Of a stretch of 55,367 nt of DNA, positions 25,789 through 33,936 are shown piece after piece. The notes beneath the pieces are model-generated. The model worked only from the letters and a program-made list of their open reading frames with translations. It searched no databases and was not told the origin of the DNA. The translations under genes and the position numbers were made by a program. Location: positions 1-55,367 of the forward strand of contig NZ_CAJXWY010000024.1 of the NCBI RefSeq assembly GCF_913062725.1, in the 5' to 3' direction. Position 1 is the first letter of the stretch. Each line of letters opens with the position of its first letter. The DNA comes from an uncultured Thiohalocapsa sp. (GTDB taxonomy: Bacteria; Pseudomonadota; Gammaproteobacteria; Chromatiales; Chromatiaceae).

Positions 25789-26451
25789 ATGGATCTGAAT
25801 GCGCTAGCCCCCCCCGACCCGAATGACGAGCCCGATGGGCCGCCCGCCATCGCCAGACGCTTCCGTGGCTTCTTGCCGGTGGTGGTGGACGTCGAGACCG
25901 CGGGCTTCGACGCCCGGCGTCATGCACTGCTCGAGATCGCCGCCATCATCATTCGCATGGACGAGGCCGGTCGGCTCGTGCCGGGACAAACACTGGCGTG
26001 TCATGTGCTGCCCTTCATCGGCGCCGACCTCGACCCACGGGCTTTGGCGTTCAACAAAATCGACCCGCATCATCCGTTTCGGGATGCGGTGTCCGAGCGC
26101 GATGCACTCCGGCATATCCTGGGCCCGATTCGCAAAGCCGTCGGCAGCCAGGGTTGCACGAGGGCCATATTGGTGGGGCATAACGCCCACTTCGACCTCG
26201 GATTTCTCAAGGCGGCCGTGGAGCGCACGGGCTTCAAGCGCGACCCGTTCCACGCCTTCAGCGTATTCGATACCGTCACGCTCGCGGGCGTCGCCTACGG
26301 CCAGACGGTGTTGGCGAAGGCGGCGCAAGCCGCCGGTCTTGACTGGGACAACAGCGAGGCCCATTCGGCCGTGTACGATGCCGAGAAGACCGCTGCGCTG
26401 TTTTGTACCATCGTCAATCAGTGGCGGATGCCGCGCGGCGGCGGCGACTGA
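25789..26451 (+). CDS. rnt: ribonuclease T
   Basis: A DEDDh 3'-5' exoribonuclease that trims the CCA end of tRNAs and matures other stable RNAs. The 220-residue product shows [12 protein letters not shown] (catalytic Asp and Glu), [12 protein letters not shown] and [13 protein letters not shown] (His and Asp), at the usual length and with the RNase T-specific NKIDPHHPF segment. It is convergent with grxD, with 78 bp between. rnt, grxD and sodB also lie close together in Escherichia coli. Confidence 0.95.
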   Translation: MDLNALAPPDPNDEPDGPPAIARRFRGFLPVVVDVETAGFDARRHALLEIAAIIIRMDEAGRLVPGQTLACHVLPFIGADLDPRALAFNKIDPHHPFRDAVSERDALRHILGPIRKAVGSQGCTRAILVGHNAHFDLGFLKAAVERTGFKRDPFHAFSVFDTVTLAGVAYGQTVLAKAAQAAGLDWDNSEAHSAVYDAEKTAALFCTIVNQWRMPRGGGD

Positions 26452-26529
26452 GCCGCCGCTGCTGCAGCGCTCGCATCACCGCGCCGCCGCCCGGCGATGC
26501 GGTGACGCCGCGCAGCGCACATGCTGCGC

Positions 26530-26871
26530 TCAGGCGGCGTTGTCGTTGCCTTCGGTCTTCGCTGTGGCCTGTTCCATCATGGTCTTGAGCTCGCCATTCT
26601 CGAACATCTCGAGTGTGATATCGCAGCCGCCGACCAGCTCGCCGTCGATATAGATCTGCGGGAAAGTGGGCCAGTCCGCATAGCGCGGCAGGTTCTCGAA
26701 GATCTCCGGATCCTGCAGCACGTTGACGTACGCGAAGGCTACGCCCGTGCTGCCGAGCGCCTGCGCCGCACGCATGGAGAAGCCGCACTGGGGCATCTGC
26801 GGCGTTCCTTTCATGTAGATGACGATCGGGTTGTTCTTGACCTGTTGGTCGATGCGTTCGAGCACGTCCAT
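26530..26871 (-). CDS. grxD: monothiol glutaredoxin (Grx4 type)
   Basis: Carries and hands over [2Fe-2S] clusters in the cytosol, often with BolA proteins. The 113-residue product has the CGFS active site in PQMPQCGFSMRAAQAL, the glutathione-binding WPTFPQIYIDGELVGGCDI segment and the normal length. ATG at 26871 follows GAGG at 9 nt; a GTG one codon earlier is possible. Confidence 0.97.
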   Translation of the reverse strand: MDVLERIDQQVKNNPIVIYMKGTPQMPQCGFSMRAAQALGSTGVAFAYVNVLQDPEIFENLPRYADWPTFPQIYIDGELVGGCDITLEMFENGELKTMMEQATAKTEGNDNAA

Positions 26872-27046
26872 CACAATACCTCGGCAGGAGCGTTGTTGGA
26901 TGCGGGGGGAGGTGGGATTGTCGGAGCGCTTATCAAGCGATGCTCAGCCAGACCTTCCGCCCTTGGCCCGAGCGCTGCGTCGCGCTGATTCAGCGACGGG
27001 CGCGCGGGGGCCGCGGGCGGTTGGCGCAGCAACGCAAGGGCATCCT

Positions 27047-27066
27047 GACCCGCCACCGGGCGGGTC
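27047..27066 (-). terminator. hairpin after asnO
   Basis: GACCCGCC (27047-27054), loop ACCG, GGCGGGTC (27059-27066): a perfect 8-bp stem about 95 bp downstream of the asnO stop. No U-tract follows. The rest of the 289-bp gap 26872-27160 holds nothing else recognisable. Confidence 0.4.
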
Positions 27067-27160
27067 GAACGGCCATGCCGCCGCCTGCGCCCAGATGCGT
27101 GAGCCCACCATTCCTGAGCAATTTACTTGGTTTTGCTGGTGTCCGCAACGTCGGCGACGC

Positions 27161-28960
27161 TCAGGCAGGCTGTGCGTCGACGTGGCGCTGCAGCCAGTAT
27201 TCCAGCAGGGCCAGATGCCAGAGCTTGCTGCCCTGGATGCGGGTGTGATGCTGATCCGGCGCGGCGAGGAGCCGCGCCACATACTCGCGCCGATAGATGC
27301 CGCGCTGACGACACTGCCGAGAGTCCAGGATGTCGCGCATGAACTCGAAAAACTCGCCGCGGACGTACTTCAGCGCCGGCATCGGGAAGTAGCCCTTGGG
27401 CCGGTCGATAACCGCGTCCGGCAGCCGTCCGCGGGCGATGGCCTTGAGCGGCCACTTCCCCGCGTCGCGCAGCTTGAGCGCCGGCGGACAGCGGGCGGCG
27501 ACCTCCACCAGCTGATGATCCAGGAACGGGACGCGCGCCTCCAGGCCCCACGCCATGGTCATGTTGTCCACGCGCTTGACCGGATCATCGACGATGAGCG
27601 TGGTGACATCGAGCCGCAGCACGGCGTCGATCACTTCATCCGCCAGGGGCTCCGCCAGACGCCCGGCGGCCCAGGCGCCGGTGTGGTCGGCACCGGCGTA
27701 GGGGTCGGTGACCAGCGCCAGGTATTCCTCGTGGTCGCGGTCGAAGTAGTGGCGGCGGAGCTTGTCGACCGGGCTGCCGTCGGCGTCGGCGGCGATGCGC
27801 GGATACCAGAAATAGCCGCCGAAGACCTCGTCTGCGCCCTGCCCCGACTGCACCACCTTGATGTCCCGCGACACCTGCTCGGCCAGCAGATAGAAGGCGA
27901 CGGCATCCTGGCCGAACATGGGCTCGGCCATGGCGTCCACCGCCTCCGGCAGCCGGCGCAGCACCTGGCTGTTGGGGACTCGGAAGCGATGGTGTCGGGT
28001 GTCGTAGCGCGCGGCCACGGGGTCGGAATACTCGAACTCGCTACCCGCCTCCTCCGGCGTGTCTTCGAAGCCGACGGAGAAGGTGTGCAGGTCGCGTGCG
28101 CCCTGCTCCGCCAACAGCGCCACCAGCAGACTCGAATCCAGCCCACCGGAGAGCAGCACGCCCACCGGCACATCGGCGATCTCCAGGCGCTTTTGCACGG
28201 CGCGCCGCAGGTTCTGCTGGATCAGCTCCACCCATTCCTGGTCGGATTGGGGCCAGCCGCCGCCCGCCGCCGGGCGCGTCGCGTCCAATTGCCAGTAGGC
28301 ACGCTCGCGACGCCGGCCGTCCGCGTCGATGCGCAGCCAATGCGCCGGCGCGAGCTTGCGCACACCGTTCAGGATGGTCCGCGGCGCGGGCACCACCGCG
28401 TGCAGCGTGAAGAGGTTGTGCAGGGCCACCGGATCGATGGAGGTATCCACGCCGCCGGCGGCGAGCAGGGCTTGCGGGCTCGAGGCGAAGCGCATGCGCT
28501 CGCCGTCCTGGGTCCAGTACAGCGGCTTGATGCCAAAGCGGTCGCGGGCCAGGAACAGGCACTGACGATTCGCATCCCAGATCGCGAAGGCGAACATGCC
28601 GTGCAGCCGGGCGACACAGTCTTCACCCCAGGCATGCCACGCCTTGAGGATGACCTCGGTGTCACCGTCGGAGAAGAACTGGTAGCCCAGCCCGAGCAGT
28701 TCCCGGCGCAGCTCGGGGTAGTTGTAGATGCTGCCGTTGAACACCAGCGCGCAGCCCAGCCCCTGGTCCACCATGGGCTGGTTGGCCCGCACCGAGAGAT
28801 CGATGATGGCGAGCCGACGATGGCCGAAGCCGAGGGGCCCGTCGCTGTAGCTGCCACCGTGATCCGGTCCGCGTCGCGTCAACGGCCCCAGCATGCGGCC
28901 GATGGCTGTCAGGTCTGCCGGCGCACCGTCGAGGCGCAGTTCGCCGCAAATACCGCACAT
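27161..28960 (-). CDS. asnO: asparagine-synthase-like amidotransferase, N-acetylglutaminylglutamine (NAGGN) type
   Basis: Predicted to amidate a C-terminal carboxylate using glutamine, probably the last step to the osmolyte N-acetylglutaminylglutamine amide. The 599-residue product has a class-II glutaminase domain beginning with the nucleophile Cys (MCGICGELRLDG), GHRRLAIIDLS and VFNGSIYNYPELR. The synthetase domain follows, with the ATP loop LLSGGLDSSLLVAL and GQGADEVFGGYFWY. The segments HAVVPAPRTILNGVRKL and LKAWHAWGEDCV resemble NAGGN amidotransferases more than AsnB. ATG at 28960 follows AGGAG. The partner synthetase (ngg) is absent; the neighbour upstream is hyuB. Confidence 0.85.
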   Translation of the reverse strand: MCGICGELRLDGAPADLTAIGRMLGPLTRRGPDHGGSYSDGPLGFGHRRLAIIDLSVRANQPMVDQGLGCALVFNGSIYNYPELRRELLGLGYQFFSDGDTEVILKAWHAWGEDCVARLHGMFAFAIWDANRQCLFLARDRFGIKPLYWTQDGERMRFASSPQALLAAGGVDTSIDPVALHNLFTLHAVVPAPRTILNGVRKLAPAHWLRIDADGRRRERAYWQLDATRPAAGGGWPQSDQEWVELIQQNLRRAVQKRLEIADVPVGVLLSGGLDSSLLVALLAEQGARDLHTFSVGFEDTPEEAGSEFEYSDPVAARYDTRHHRFRVPNSQVLRRLPEAVDAMAEPMFGQDAVAFYLLAEQVSRDIKVVQSGQGADEVFGGYFWYPRIAADADGSPVDKLRRHYFDRDHEEYLALVTDPYAGADHTGAWAAGRLAEPLADEVIDAVLRLDVTTLIVDDPVKRVDNMTMAWGLEARVPFLDHQLVEVAARCPPALKLRDAGKWPLKAIARGRLPDAVIDRPKGYFPMPALKYVRGEFFEFMRDILDSRQCRQRGIYRREYVARLLAAPDQHHTRIQGSKLWHLALLEYWLQRHVDAQPA

Positions 28961-29025
28961 GGGGGTCTCCTGGGTCGATTGGGTGAGGTGCCGGCGGCGC
29001 GGGCGTCGAACCGCGGCGGCCCCTG

Positions 29026-30597
29026 CTAATCCGCAGCGCCGTAACCGCCGCCGCCGGCGGTCTCGATGCGAAGCCGGTCTCCGGGCGCCAGTTCCAGCGC
29101 CACCTTGCCCGTCAGCGGCCGGTCGTTGAGCCATTGGGCGCCGCGCGCGCCCGGGCGACCGCCCTCGAGCCCCCAGGGCGCATGCCGGCGACGCTCGCCG
29201 ATGACGGTCGCGTGGGCCGGCGCCAGGCATTCGAGCTCCCGGATCAGGCCGTCGCCGCCGGTGCGCCCGCCGGCGCCGCCGGAGCCGTTACGGATGGCAT
29301 AGCGCGTGACCCGCAGCGGAAAACGGGACTCGATGGCCTCGATGGGCGTGTTCAGGGTGTTGGTCATGTGGGTTTGCACGCCGGAAAGCCCGCCGCCGGC
29401 GGCACCGGCGCCCATACCGCCGCCGATGGTCTCGTAATAATCCCAGGGCGCGCCGTCGCGCATGCCACCCAGGGCCAGGTTATTCATGCTGCCGTGGCTC
29501 GCCGCCGGAATCCGGCCATGCCACTGCGCGTTCTCGGCCTGCGCCAGCGCGCCCAGCACCAGGTCCACGACGCGACTGCTGGTCTCCACGTTGCCGGCGG
29601 CCACCGCCGCCGGCCGCCGCGCATGCACCAGGCAGCCCGCCGGCGCATCCACGGTGATGGGCCGCAATGCCCCGGCACAGGCCGGGGTCTCGGGCGGCAT
29701 CAGGCAGCGGAAGCAGTAGAACACCGCAGCCGCCGCCACCGCGAGGGGACAGTTGACGTTGCCCGCCACCTGGGACGCGGTGCCGGTGAAATCGCAACGC
29801 GCCTGGTCGCCGGCGATGGTGAGCGTCAGCCGGAGCGGGATGTCCACCTGTCCCTTGCCATCGTCGTCGAGCAGGTCCTCGAAGACATAGCAGCCATCCG
29901 GAATGGCGAGCACGGTTTGTCGCGCCAGGCGCTCGCCGTAGTCGTTCATGGTCCGCAGCCCGTCGGCGAAGGCGTCGCGGCCGGCGGCCGCCGCCAGCTC
30001 GGCAACCCGAGCCCTGCCGGCGCGGTTCGCCGCCATCTGCGCAAAGACATCGCCGCGCGCGTGGTCAGGGTTGCGCGTGCGGGCGGTGATGGCGGACAGG
30101 ACCGCGTCGTCGACGGCCCCGGCGCACACCAGCCGCTGCGGCGGGATGATCACGCCCTCCTCCTCCAGCCGCCCCGAGATGGGCATGGAGCCCGGCGTGC
30201 TCGCGCCGATGTCGGCGTGGTGGGCGCGGTTGGCGACGAAGCCGACGAGCGCCGGCGGTGTCGTCTCCCCGGCGGCGGACACGAACACCGGCGCGATCAC
30301 CGTCACGTCCGGCAGGTGGGTGCCGCCGAGGAAGGGATCGTTGACGATCACCATGTCGCCGTCGGCCCAGTCGAAGCGTGCGACCAGGTCAGCCATGGCG
30401 TAGGCCATGCTGCCGAGGTGTACCGGGATATGCGCCGCCTGGGCGCAGAGGGCGCCGCCGGCATCGAAGACGGCGCAGGAGAAATCGAGGCGGTCGCGGA
30501 TGTTGGGGGACAACGCCGCGTTACGCAGCACCGCCGCCATCTCGTCGCACACGGCGGTAAGGCGGCTGACGAACAGACTGAGCTGGATGGCATTCAT
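29026..30597 (-). CDS. hyuB: hydantoinase B/oxoprolinase family protein
   Basis: The B subunit family of N-methylhydantoinase, acetone carboxylase and 5-oxoprolinase enzymes, which open five-membered lactam or hydantoin rings with ATP. The 523-residue product spans the whole domain: [14 protein letters not shown] near the start, [38 protein letters not shown], and the C-terminal [15 protein letters not shown]. The ATP-binding A subunit that normally precedes it is missing here; the gene is followed 65 bp later by asnO. Because NAGGN is a glutamine dipeptide, a role on cyclised glutamyl (oxoproline-like) compounds is a possible link, but that is speculation. Confidence 0.88.
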   Translation of the reverse strand: MNAIQLSLFVSRLTAVCDEMAAVLRNAALSPNIRDRLDFSCAVFDAGGALCAQAAHIPVHLGSMAYAMADLVARFDWADGDMVIVNDPFLGGTHLPDVTVIAPVFVSAAGETTPPALVGFVANRAHHADIGASTPGSMPISGRLEEEGVIIPPQRLVCAGAVDDAVLSAITARTRNPDHARGDVFAQMAANRAGRARVAELAAAAGRDAFADGLRTMNDYGERLARQTVLAIPDGCYVFEDLLDDDGKGQVDIPLRLTLTIAGDQARCDFTGTASQVAGNVNCPLAVAAAAVFYCFRCLMPPETPACAGALRPITVDAPAGCLVHARRPAAVAAGNVETSSRVVDLVLGALAQAENAQWHGRIPAASHGSMNNLALGGMRDGAPWDYYETIGGGMGAGAAGGGLSGVQTHMTNTLNTPIEAIESRFPLRVTRYAIRNGSGGAGGRTGGDGLIRELECLAPAHATVIGERRRHAPWGLEGGRPGARGAQWLNDRPLTGKVALELAPGDRLRIETAGGGGYGAAD

Positions 30598-30627
30598 GGC
30601 ATAGCGTCAACGCTGGGCTTTTGGTCA

Positions 30628-30720
30628 CTGCAGGCGGTTTCTGCAGGCGGTATCGTCACACACCGCCCGTGCCACGGCAAAGCCGCATGGGGCCTGACCC
30701 GGACCTGACCCGGAACCTGA
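30628..30720. repeat. two short direct-repeat pairs between hyuB and sodB
   Basis: CTGCAGGCGGT occurs at 30628-30638 and 30641-30651 (period 13 bp). CCTGACCCGGA occurs at 30693-30703 and 30704-30714 in tandem, with a partial third copy from 30716. Both lie in the divergent 241-bp control region, upstream of the candidate sodB promoter. Confidence 0.75.
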
Positions 30721-30741
30721 CGGGGGCGCGCCGGCGACACC

Positions 30742-30769
30742 TTGAGAAACCCCATGGCGGGCACAAAAT
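30742..30769 (+). promoter_or_regulatory. candidate sodB promoter
   Basis: TTGAGA (30742-30747), a 16-bp spacer and CAAAAT (30764-30769), each four of six or better against consensus. The leader would be about 65 nt. Weak evidence on its own. Confidence 0.35.
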
Positions 30770-30838
30770 TGCCGCATCGAACGCAGCCGCCGCTCAAGCA
30801 GGCGAACGCCCCATCACGCAGCCATCAGGAGACGAATC

Positions 30839-31420
30839 ATGGCCCATGAGCTCCCCGCCCTCCCCTACGAAAAGAACGCCCTGGAGCCCGTGATCTCCGC
30901 GGAGACCCTCGACTACCACTACGGTAAGCATCATCAGACCTACGTCAACAATCTGAACAATCTGATCCCGGGCACCGAGTTCGAAGGCCTGTCCCTTGAG
31001 GAGATCATCAAAAAGGCCGCGGGCGGTATCTTCAACAACGCGGCCCAGGTGTGGAACCACACCTTCTACTGGAATTGCCTGAGCCCAAACGGCGGCGGTG
31101 AGCCCACCGGTGCCCTCGCCGATGCCATCACGGCCAAGTGGGGCTCGTTCGACGCGTTCAAGCAGGCATTCAACCAGTCTGCGGCCACCAACTTCGGCTC
31201 CGGCTGGACCTGGCTGGTGAAGACCGCGGACGGTGGCGTGGACATTCACAACACGTCCAATGCCGGCAACCCGATGACCGACGGCCTGACGCCGCTCCTC
31301 ACCATCGATGTGTGGGAGCACGCATACTACATCGACTACCGTAACGCCCGGCCCAAATACCTGGATGCGATCTGGGACAAGGTGCATTGGGACTTCGTCG
31401 GCGCAAACTACGCGGGCTGA
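30839..31420 (+). CDS. sodB: superoxide dismutase [Fe]
   Basis: Converts superoxide to oxygen and hydrogen peroxide in the cytosol. The 193-residue product shows [29 protein letters not shown] N-terminal ligands (the His of YHYGKHH), [10 protein letters not shown], and the C-terminal metal ligands in [13 protein letters not shown]. The [13 protein letters not shown] segment, with Ala-Ala-Thr rather than the Mn-type glycine pair, favours iron. ATG is preceded by AGGAG at 8 nt, and a clear terminator follows. Confidence 0.97.
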   Translation: MAHELPALPYEKNALEPVISAETLDYHYGKHHQTYVNNLNNLIPGTEFEGLSLEEIIKKAAGGIFNNAAQVWNHTFYWNCLSPNGGGEPTGALADAITAKWGSFDAFKQAFNQSAATNFGSGWTWLVKTADGGVDIHNTSNAGNPMTDGLTPLLTIDVWEHAYYIDYRNARPKYLDAIWDKVHWDFVGANYAG

Positions 31421-31459
31421 CCTGCGCCGGCGCTCGGCCCAAGACCGCCGCCAGCAACC

Positions 31460-31489
31460 GCCCGACGCGCGAGCGTCGGGCAGCTTTTT
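31460..31489 (+). terminator. Rho-independent terminator of sodB
   Basis: GCCCGACGC (31460-31468), loop GCGA, GCGTCGGGC (31473-31481), then AGC and TTTTT (31485-31489). A 9-bp GC stem followed by a T-run is the textbook pattern. It is 40 bp after the sodB stop and just before the convergent SMR gene. Confidence 0.9.
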
Positions 31490-31494
31490 GGCTC

Positions 31495-31824
31495 TTACGG
31501 CGATGCGAGCTTGAGGCCGACGATGCCGACGACGATGAGTCCGACGAAGAACATGCGAGCCAGACTGGCGGGCTCCCCGAACAACAACAGCCCGAGGGCG
31601 AAGGTGCCAACCGCACCGATGCCCGTCCAAACCGCATAAGCGGTGCCCATGGGGATTGTGCGCTGTGCCAACAGCAGTAGCGTGCCGCTGGCGGCAATAC
31701 AAGCCACCGAAAAGCCAAGCCACCCCCAGCGGGCACCCGACTCCGCCATGCCGAGCTTGAGTCCCACGGGCCAGCCCCACTCGAACAGACCAGCGGCGAT
31801 CAGGTAAATCCATGCCATCGACAT
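31495..31824 (-). CDS. SMR-family transporter, SugE/Gdx type
   Basis: A 109-residue four-helix inner-membrane exporter of the small multidrug resistance family. The membrane glutamate is in AGLFEWGWPVGLKLG, and TIPMGTAYAVWTGIGAVGT is the SMR core signature. The PVGLK and GIGAVGT variants resemble the guanidinium exporters (Gdx/SugE) more than EmrE, but the substrate is inferred. ATG at 31824 follows GGGAGG at 7-nt spacing. A possible promoter with a palindrome in its spacer lies about 180 bp upstream. Confidence 0.9.
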   Translation of the reverse strand: MSMAWIYLIAAGLFEWGWPVGLKLGMAESGARWGWLGFSVACIAASGTLLLLAQRTIPMGTAYAVWTGIGAVGTFALGLLLFGEPASLARMFFVGLIVVGIVGLKLASP

Positions 31825-32002
31825 GTCGCGACCTCCCGGAGATATCGATACACTCCGATCCCGCCTGTCCCGTGGTGAATCGACCGGCTATGCCCGGCAG
31901 CTAACGCCGGGGCGGCATGTCGCACCGGCTCCAAGGCCCCGTCGCGGCAGGGCCCAGGCAAGGGTCCGGTCGTCTTCCGGCAGGCTCCGACTGTCCATCT
32001 GT

Positions 32003-32030
32003 ATCATTAGGGGCTCACCCTAACATTCAA
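32003..32030 (-). promoter_or_regulatory. candidate SMR-gene promoter with an operator-like palindrome
   Basis: Minus strand TTGAAT (32030-32025), a 16-bp spacer, AATGAT (32008-32003). The inverted repeat TTAGGG (32007-32012) and CCCTAA (32018-32023) lies mostly inside the spacer, as a repressor site would. The resulting leader to 31824 would be about 170 nt; I could not fit it to a guanidine riboswitch class. Confidence 0.35.
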
Positions 32031-32084
32031 CCAACCCACTGACGTGCGCAACCGCGTGCTCAGTACTTGCGATCTCAGCGCCTC

Positions 32085-32666
32085 ATGTCCACGCCAGCAT
32101 CCTTCCTCAAGCATCTACTCGTCGCCTGTGTCTTCATGTTGCCCGCTACCGCGGCGAAGGCGGACAAGTACGAGGCCACCGCCGACATCTTTCGCGAGGC
32201 CGGTGAAAGTGCGCGCTTCTTCGATAGCAGCTATGCGTATGCCGTTTTTCCCGTCGTCGGCAAGGCGGGTATCGGTGTCGGTGGCGCCTTCGGCACGGGT
32301 ATGGTCTACCTCACCGGCGATTCCAGGCCGGTCGGCAAGACCAGCGTCACCCAGCTTAGCATCGGCTGGCAGCTCGGCGGCCAGGCTTACAGCATGATCG
32401 TCTTCCTGCAAGACCGGCGCGCCTTCGAGGAATTCACCAGCGGCGATTTCGAGTTCTCAGCCCAGGCCGAGGCGGTGGCGGTCACCGCGAGCGTCTCGGC
32501 GGCGGCTCGCACCACAGGCAGTTCCGTGAGCGCCGGCGGCAGTGAATACGACGCCGCCACCTCGGGGCGCTACTACAAGGGTATGGCGGTATTCACCGTC
32601 GCCAAGGGCGGGCTGATGTACGAAGCGAGCATTGCCGGCCAGAAATTCAGTTACAAGCCTCTTTGA
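32085..32666 (+). CDS. YSC84/SYLF-domain protein
   Basis: A 193-residue protein with a signal peptide (LVACVFMLPATAAKA) and a SYLF (Ysc84 actin-binding-like) domain. Visible are YAYAVFPVVGKAGIGVGGAFG, GWQLGGQAYSMIVFLQD, and GRYYKGMAVFTVAKGGLMYEAS. SYLF domains bind phosphoinositides in eukaryotes; bacterial members are exported and uncharacterised. ATG at 32085 was chosen because it places the signal peptide at the N-terminus; a TTG at 32067 would add six residues. Confidence 0.88.
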   Translation: MSTPASFLKHLLVACVFMLPATAAKADKYEATADIFREAGESARFFDSSYAYAVFPVVGKAGIGVGGAFGTGMVYLTGDSRPVGKTSVTQLSIGWQLGGQAYSMIVFLQDRRAFEEFTSGDFEFSAQAEAVAVTASVSAAARTTGSSVSAGGSEYDAATSGRYYKGMAVFTVAKGGLMYEASIAGQKFSYKPL

Positions 32667-32789
32667 CCCTCGGCTATGCGGCGCGACCCGGTTGCCGGTC
32701 ACTGGTCGTCGTCCAACCCTTGTCACCATGCTCGCAGTGATGGGCCAGGTGACAGGACATGTGCCATTGAGAGCAGAGTGGTCGTCGAC

Positions 32790-33296
32790 TCAGGGCTCGT
32801 AGTAGTAGGTTGCACAAAGGCCGTCGCTGTCGATGCTCGACGGCGGCACTCGTGCGGTGAAGACGGCCAGGCCAATCAACGATCGCCCGCCGTCACCAAC
32901 GCGATCTGCCTGATACAAGGCGGCGTATCGTGCGGGATGTGTCTGCACATTCCCACAAAGGGTATTGTCTTGCAGCAAGCCGCCGGGATCCTGTTCGAAC
33001 CGCAGGATCTCCGCATGCTGGCGCTTGGCATCCCCGCCGTCCCAATGGCCCAACACCTCCCCCTCCGATAACAGGCGCGTCTCGCGTCCGGTCGCGAACG
33101 TCACTGTCACCGTCTCGGGCCCATCGCGGGTAGCCGGGCCCGGCGTCAAGGTGATATCGCCGGTAACGGCCTGTGCAGTGCGGCTAAACGCATGCAAGAC
33201 CCCCTGGGGTCGCCCCACGCCCTCTGCGCCAACAGTCTGGGTGCCGAGCAGGCCCGTGAGCACAACCAACAAGGATGGAACAAACTGCGGGGTCAT
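32790..33296 (-). CDS. secreted protein of unknown function
   Basis: A 168-residue protein with a clean signal peptide (LLVVLTGLLGTQTVGA) and no family I recognise. The middle is beta-rich (DITLTPGPATRDGPETVTVTF-like strands, DGPETVTVTFATG), and two Cys residues (NTLCGNV; DGLCATY) could form a disulfide in the periplasm. GGAAAG lies 5 nt before the ATG. It stands alone between the SYLF gene and the tRNA pair. Confidence 0.65.
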   Translation of the reverse strand: MTPQFVPSLLVVLTGLLGTQTVGAEGVGRPQGVLHAFSRTAQAVTGDITLTPGPATRDGPETVTVTFATGRETRLLSEGEVLGHWDGGDAKRQHAEILRFEQDPGGLLQDNTLCGNVQTHPARYAALYQADRVGDGGRSLIGLAVFTARVPPSSIDSDGLCATYYYEP

Positions 33297-33465
33297 CGTC
33301 TTTCCAGGTTACGTCATCATCTGACCAAGCGGGTCGCTCGCGCCCAACGGCATGAGACCGAGGAACTGTCACCTGAGGAGAGGCGCTCTGGTGGACACGA
33401 ACTGGGGGGATGCGAGCCGGGAGCCGGAGGGGGGGTGGCGGCATCGGGTACGATGCCAAGCCTTG

Positions 33466-33491
33466 CGAGGCGGTGATCCATGACCGCCTCG
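33466..33491 (-). terminator. hairpin downstream of tRNA-Glu
   Basis: CGAGGCGGT (33466-33474) pairs perfectly with ACCGCCTCG (33483-33491), with an 8-nt loop, 13 bp after the tRNA-Glu 3' end. It has no T-run. It could end the tRNA transcript or mark a processing site. Confidence 0.5.
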
Positions 33492-33503
33492 ACGCGGTTG
33501 ATG

Positions 33504-33579
33504 TGGCGTCCCCACGGGGATTCGAACCCCGGTTGCCGCCGTGAAAGGGCGGTGTCCTAGGCCTCTAGACGATGGGGAC
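33504..33579 (-). tRNA. tRNA-Glu (TTC)
   Basis: A complete 76-nt cloverleaf with encoded CCA. The acceptor stem is GTCCCCA paired with TGGGGAC, the anticodon loop CTTTCAC holds TTC, and the T arm contains GGTTCGAATCC. It is downstream of tRNA-Ala, which has a promoter, so the two are probably one transcript. Confidence 0.97.
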
Positions 33580-33650
33580 CTGAACGTGGATCGGACGAAA
33601 AAGCGGCCGGTCACCGTGGCGGCCGGCCGATGATTCGAGCCGCTTGGATT

Positions 33651-33726
33651 TGGTGGAGCCAGGCGGGATCGAACCGCCGACCTCAACACTGCCAGTGTTG
33701 CGCTCTCCCAGCTGAGCTATGGCCCC
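33651..33726 (-). tRNA. tRNA-Ala (GGC)
   Basis: A complete 76-nt cloverleaf with encoded CCA. The 5' end is GGGGCCATAGCTCAGCTGG, the anticodon loop CTGGCAG holds GGC between CAACA and TGTTG, and the T arm contains GGTTCGATCCC. It is the first gene of a two-tRNA unit with tRNA-Glu. Confidence 0.97.
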
Positions 33727-33738
33727 AGTGAGCTGCGC

Positions 33739-33767
33739 AGTATAATCAGGACTTGCACGGCTGTCTA
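33739..33767 (-). promoter_or_regulatory. promoter of the tRNA-Ala/tRNA-Glu unit
   Basis: Minus strand TAGACA (33767-33762), exactly 17 bp, TATACT (33744-33739), both five of six against consensus. The tRNA-Ala 5' end is 12 nt beyond the -10 box and the stretch between is GC-rich. Same design as the tRNA-Tyr promoter. Confidence 0.78.
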
Positions 33768-33828
33768 CCCCTGATGACGCCGCTTGCAGGCGCGGCAGCT
33801 GCTGCGCGCCGCCACGGCCCGCGGCTTA

Positions 33829-33858
33829 CTTGCGCCGGTGGATGCTGGCATCCATTTT
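33829..33858 (+). promoter_or_regulatory. candidate sigma32 promoter of htpX
   Basis: CTTGCGC (33829-33835), 14 bp, then ATCCATTTT (33850-33858), to be compared with the heat-shock pattern CTTGAAA-N13/14-CCCCATTT. The leader to the ATG at 33937 would be about 70 nt. Suggestive only. Confidence 0.35.
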
Positions 33859-33936
33859 ATTGTCGCTGGAATTTCCTCGCCAAGAACCGACTCGTCCCTT
33901 TCCAACCCATCGCTTTCCACTGGGAGAACCCTGCAG

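Noticed and set aside
26819..29029. 736-residue plus-strand open frame
   Set aside because: Antisense shadow of asnO and part of grxD; no domain features.
31825..32000. Guanidine riboswitch in the leader of the SMR gene
   Set aside because: Searched by eye for the guanidine-I conserved blocks and the ACGR loops of guanidine-II; none fits. A covariance-model search would decide.
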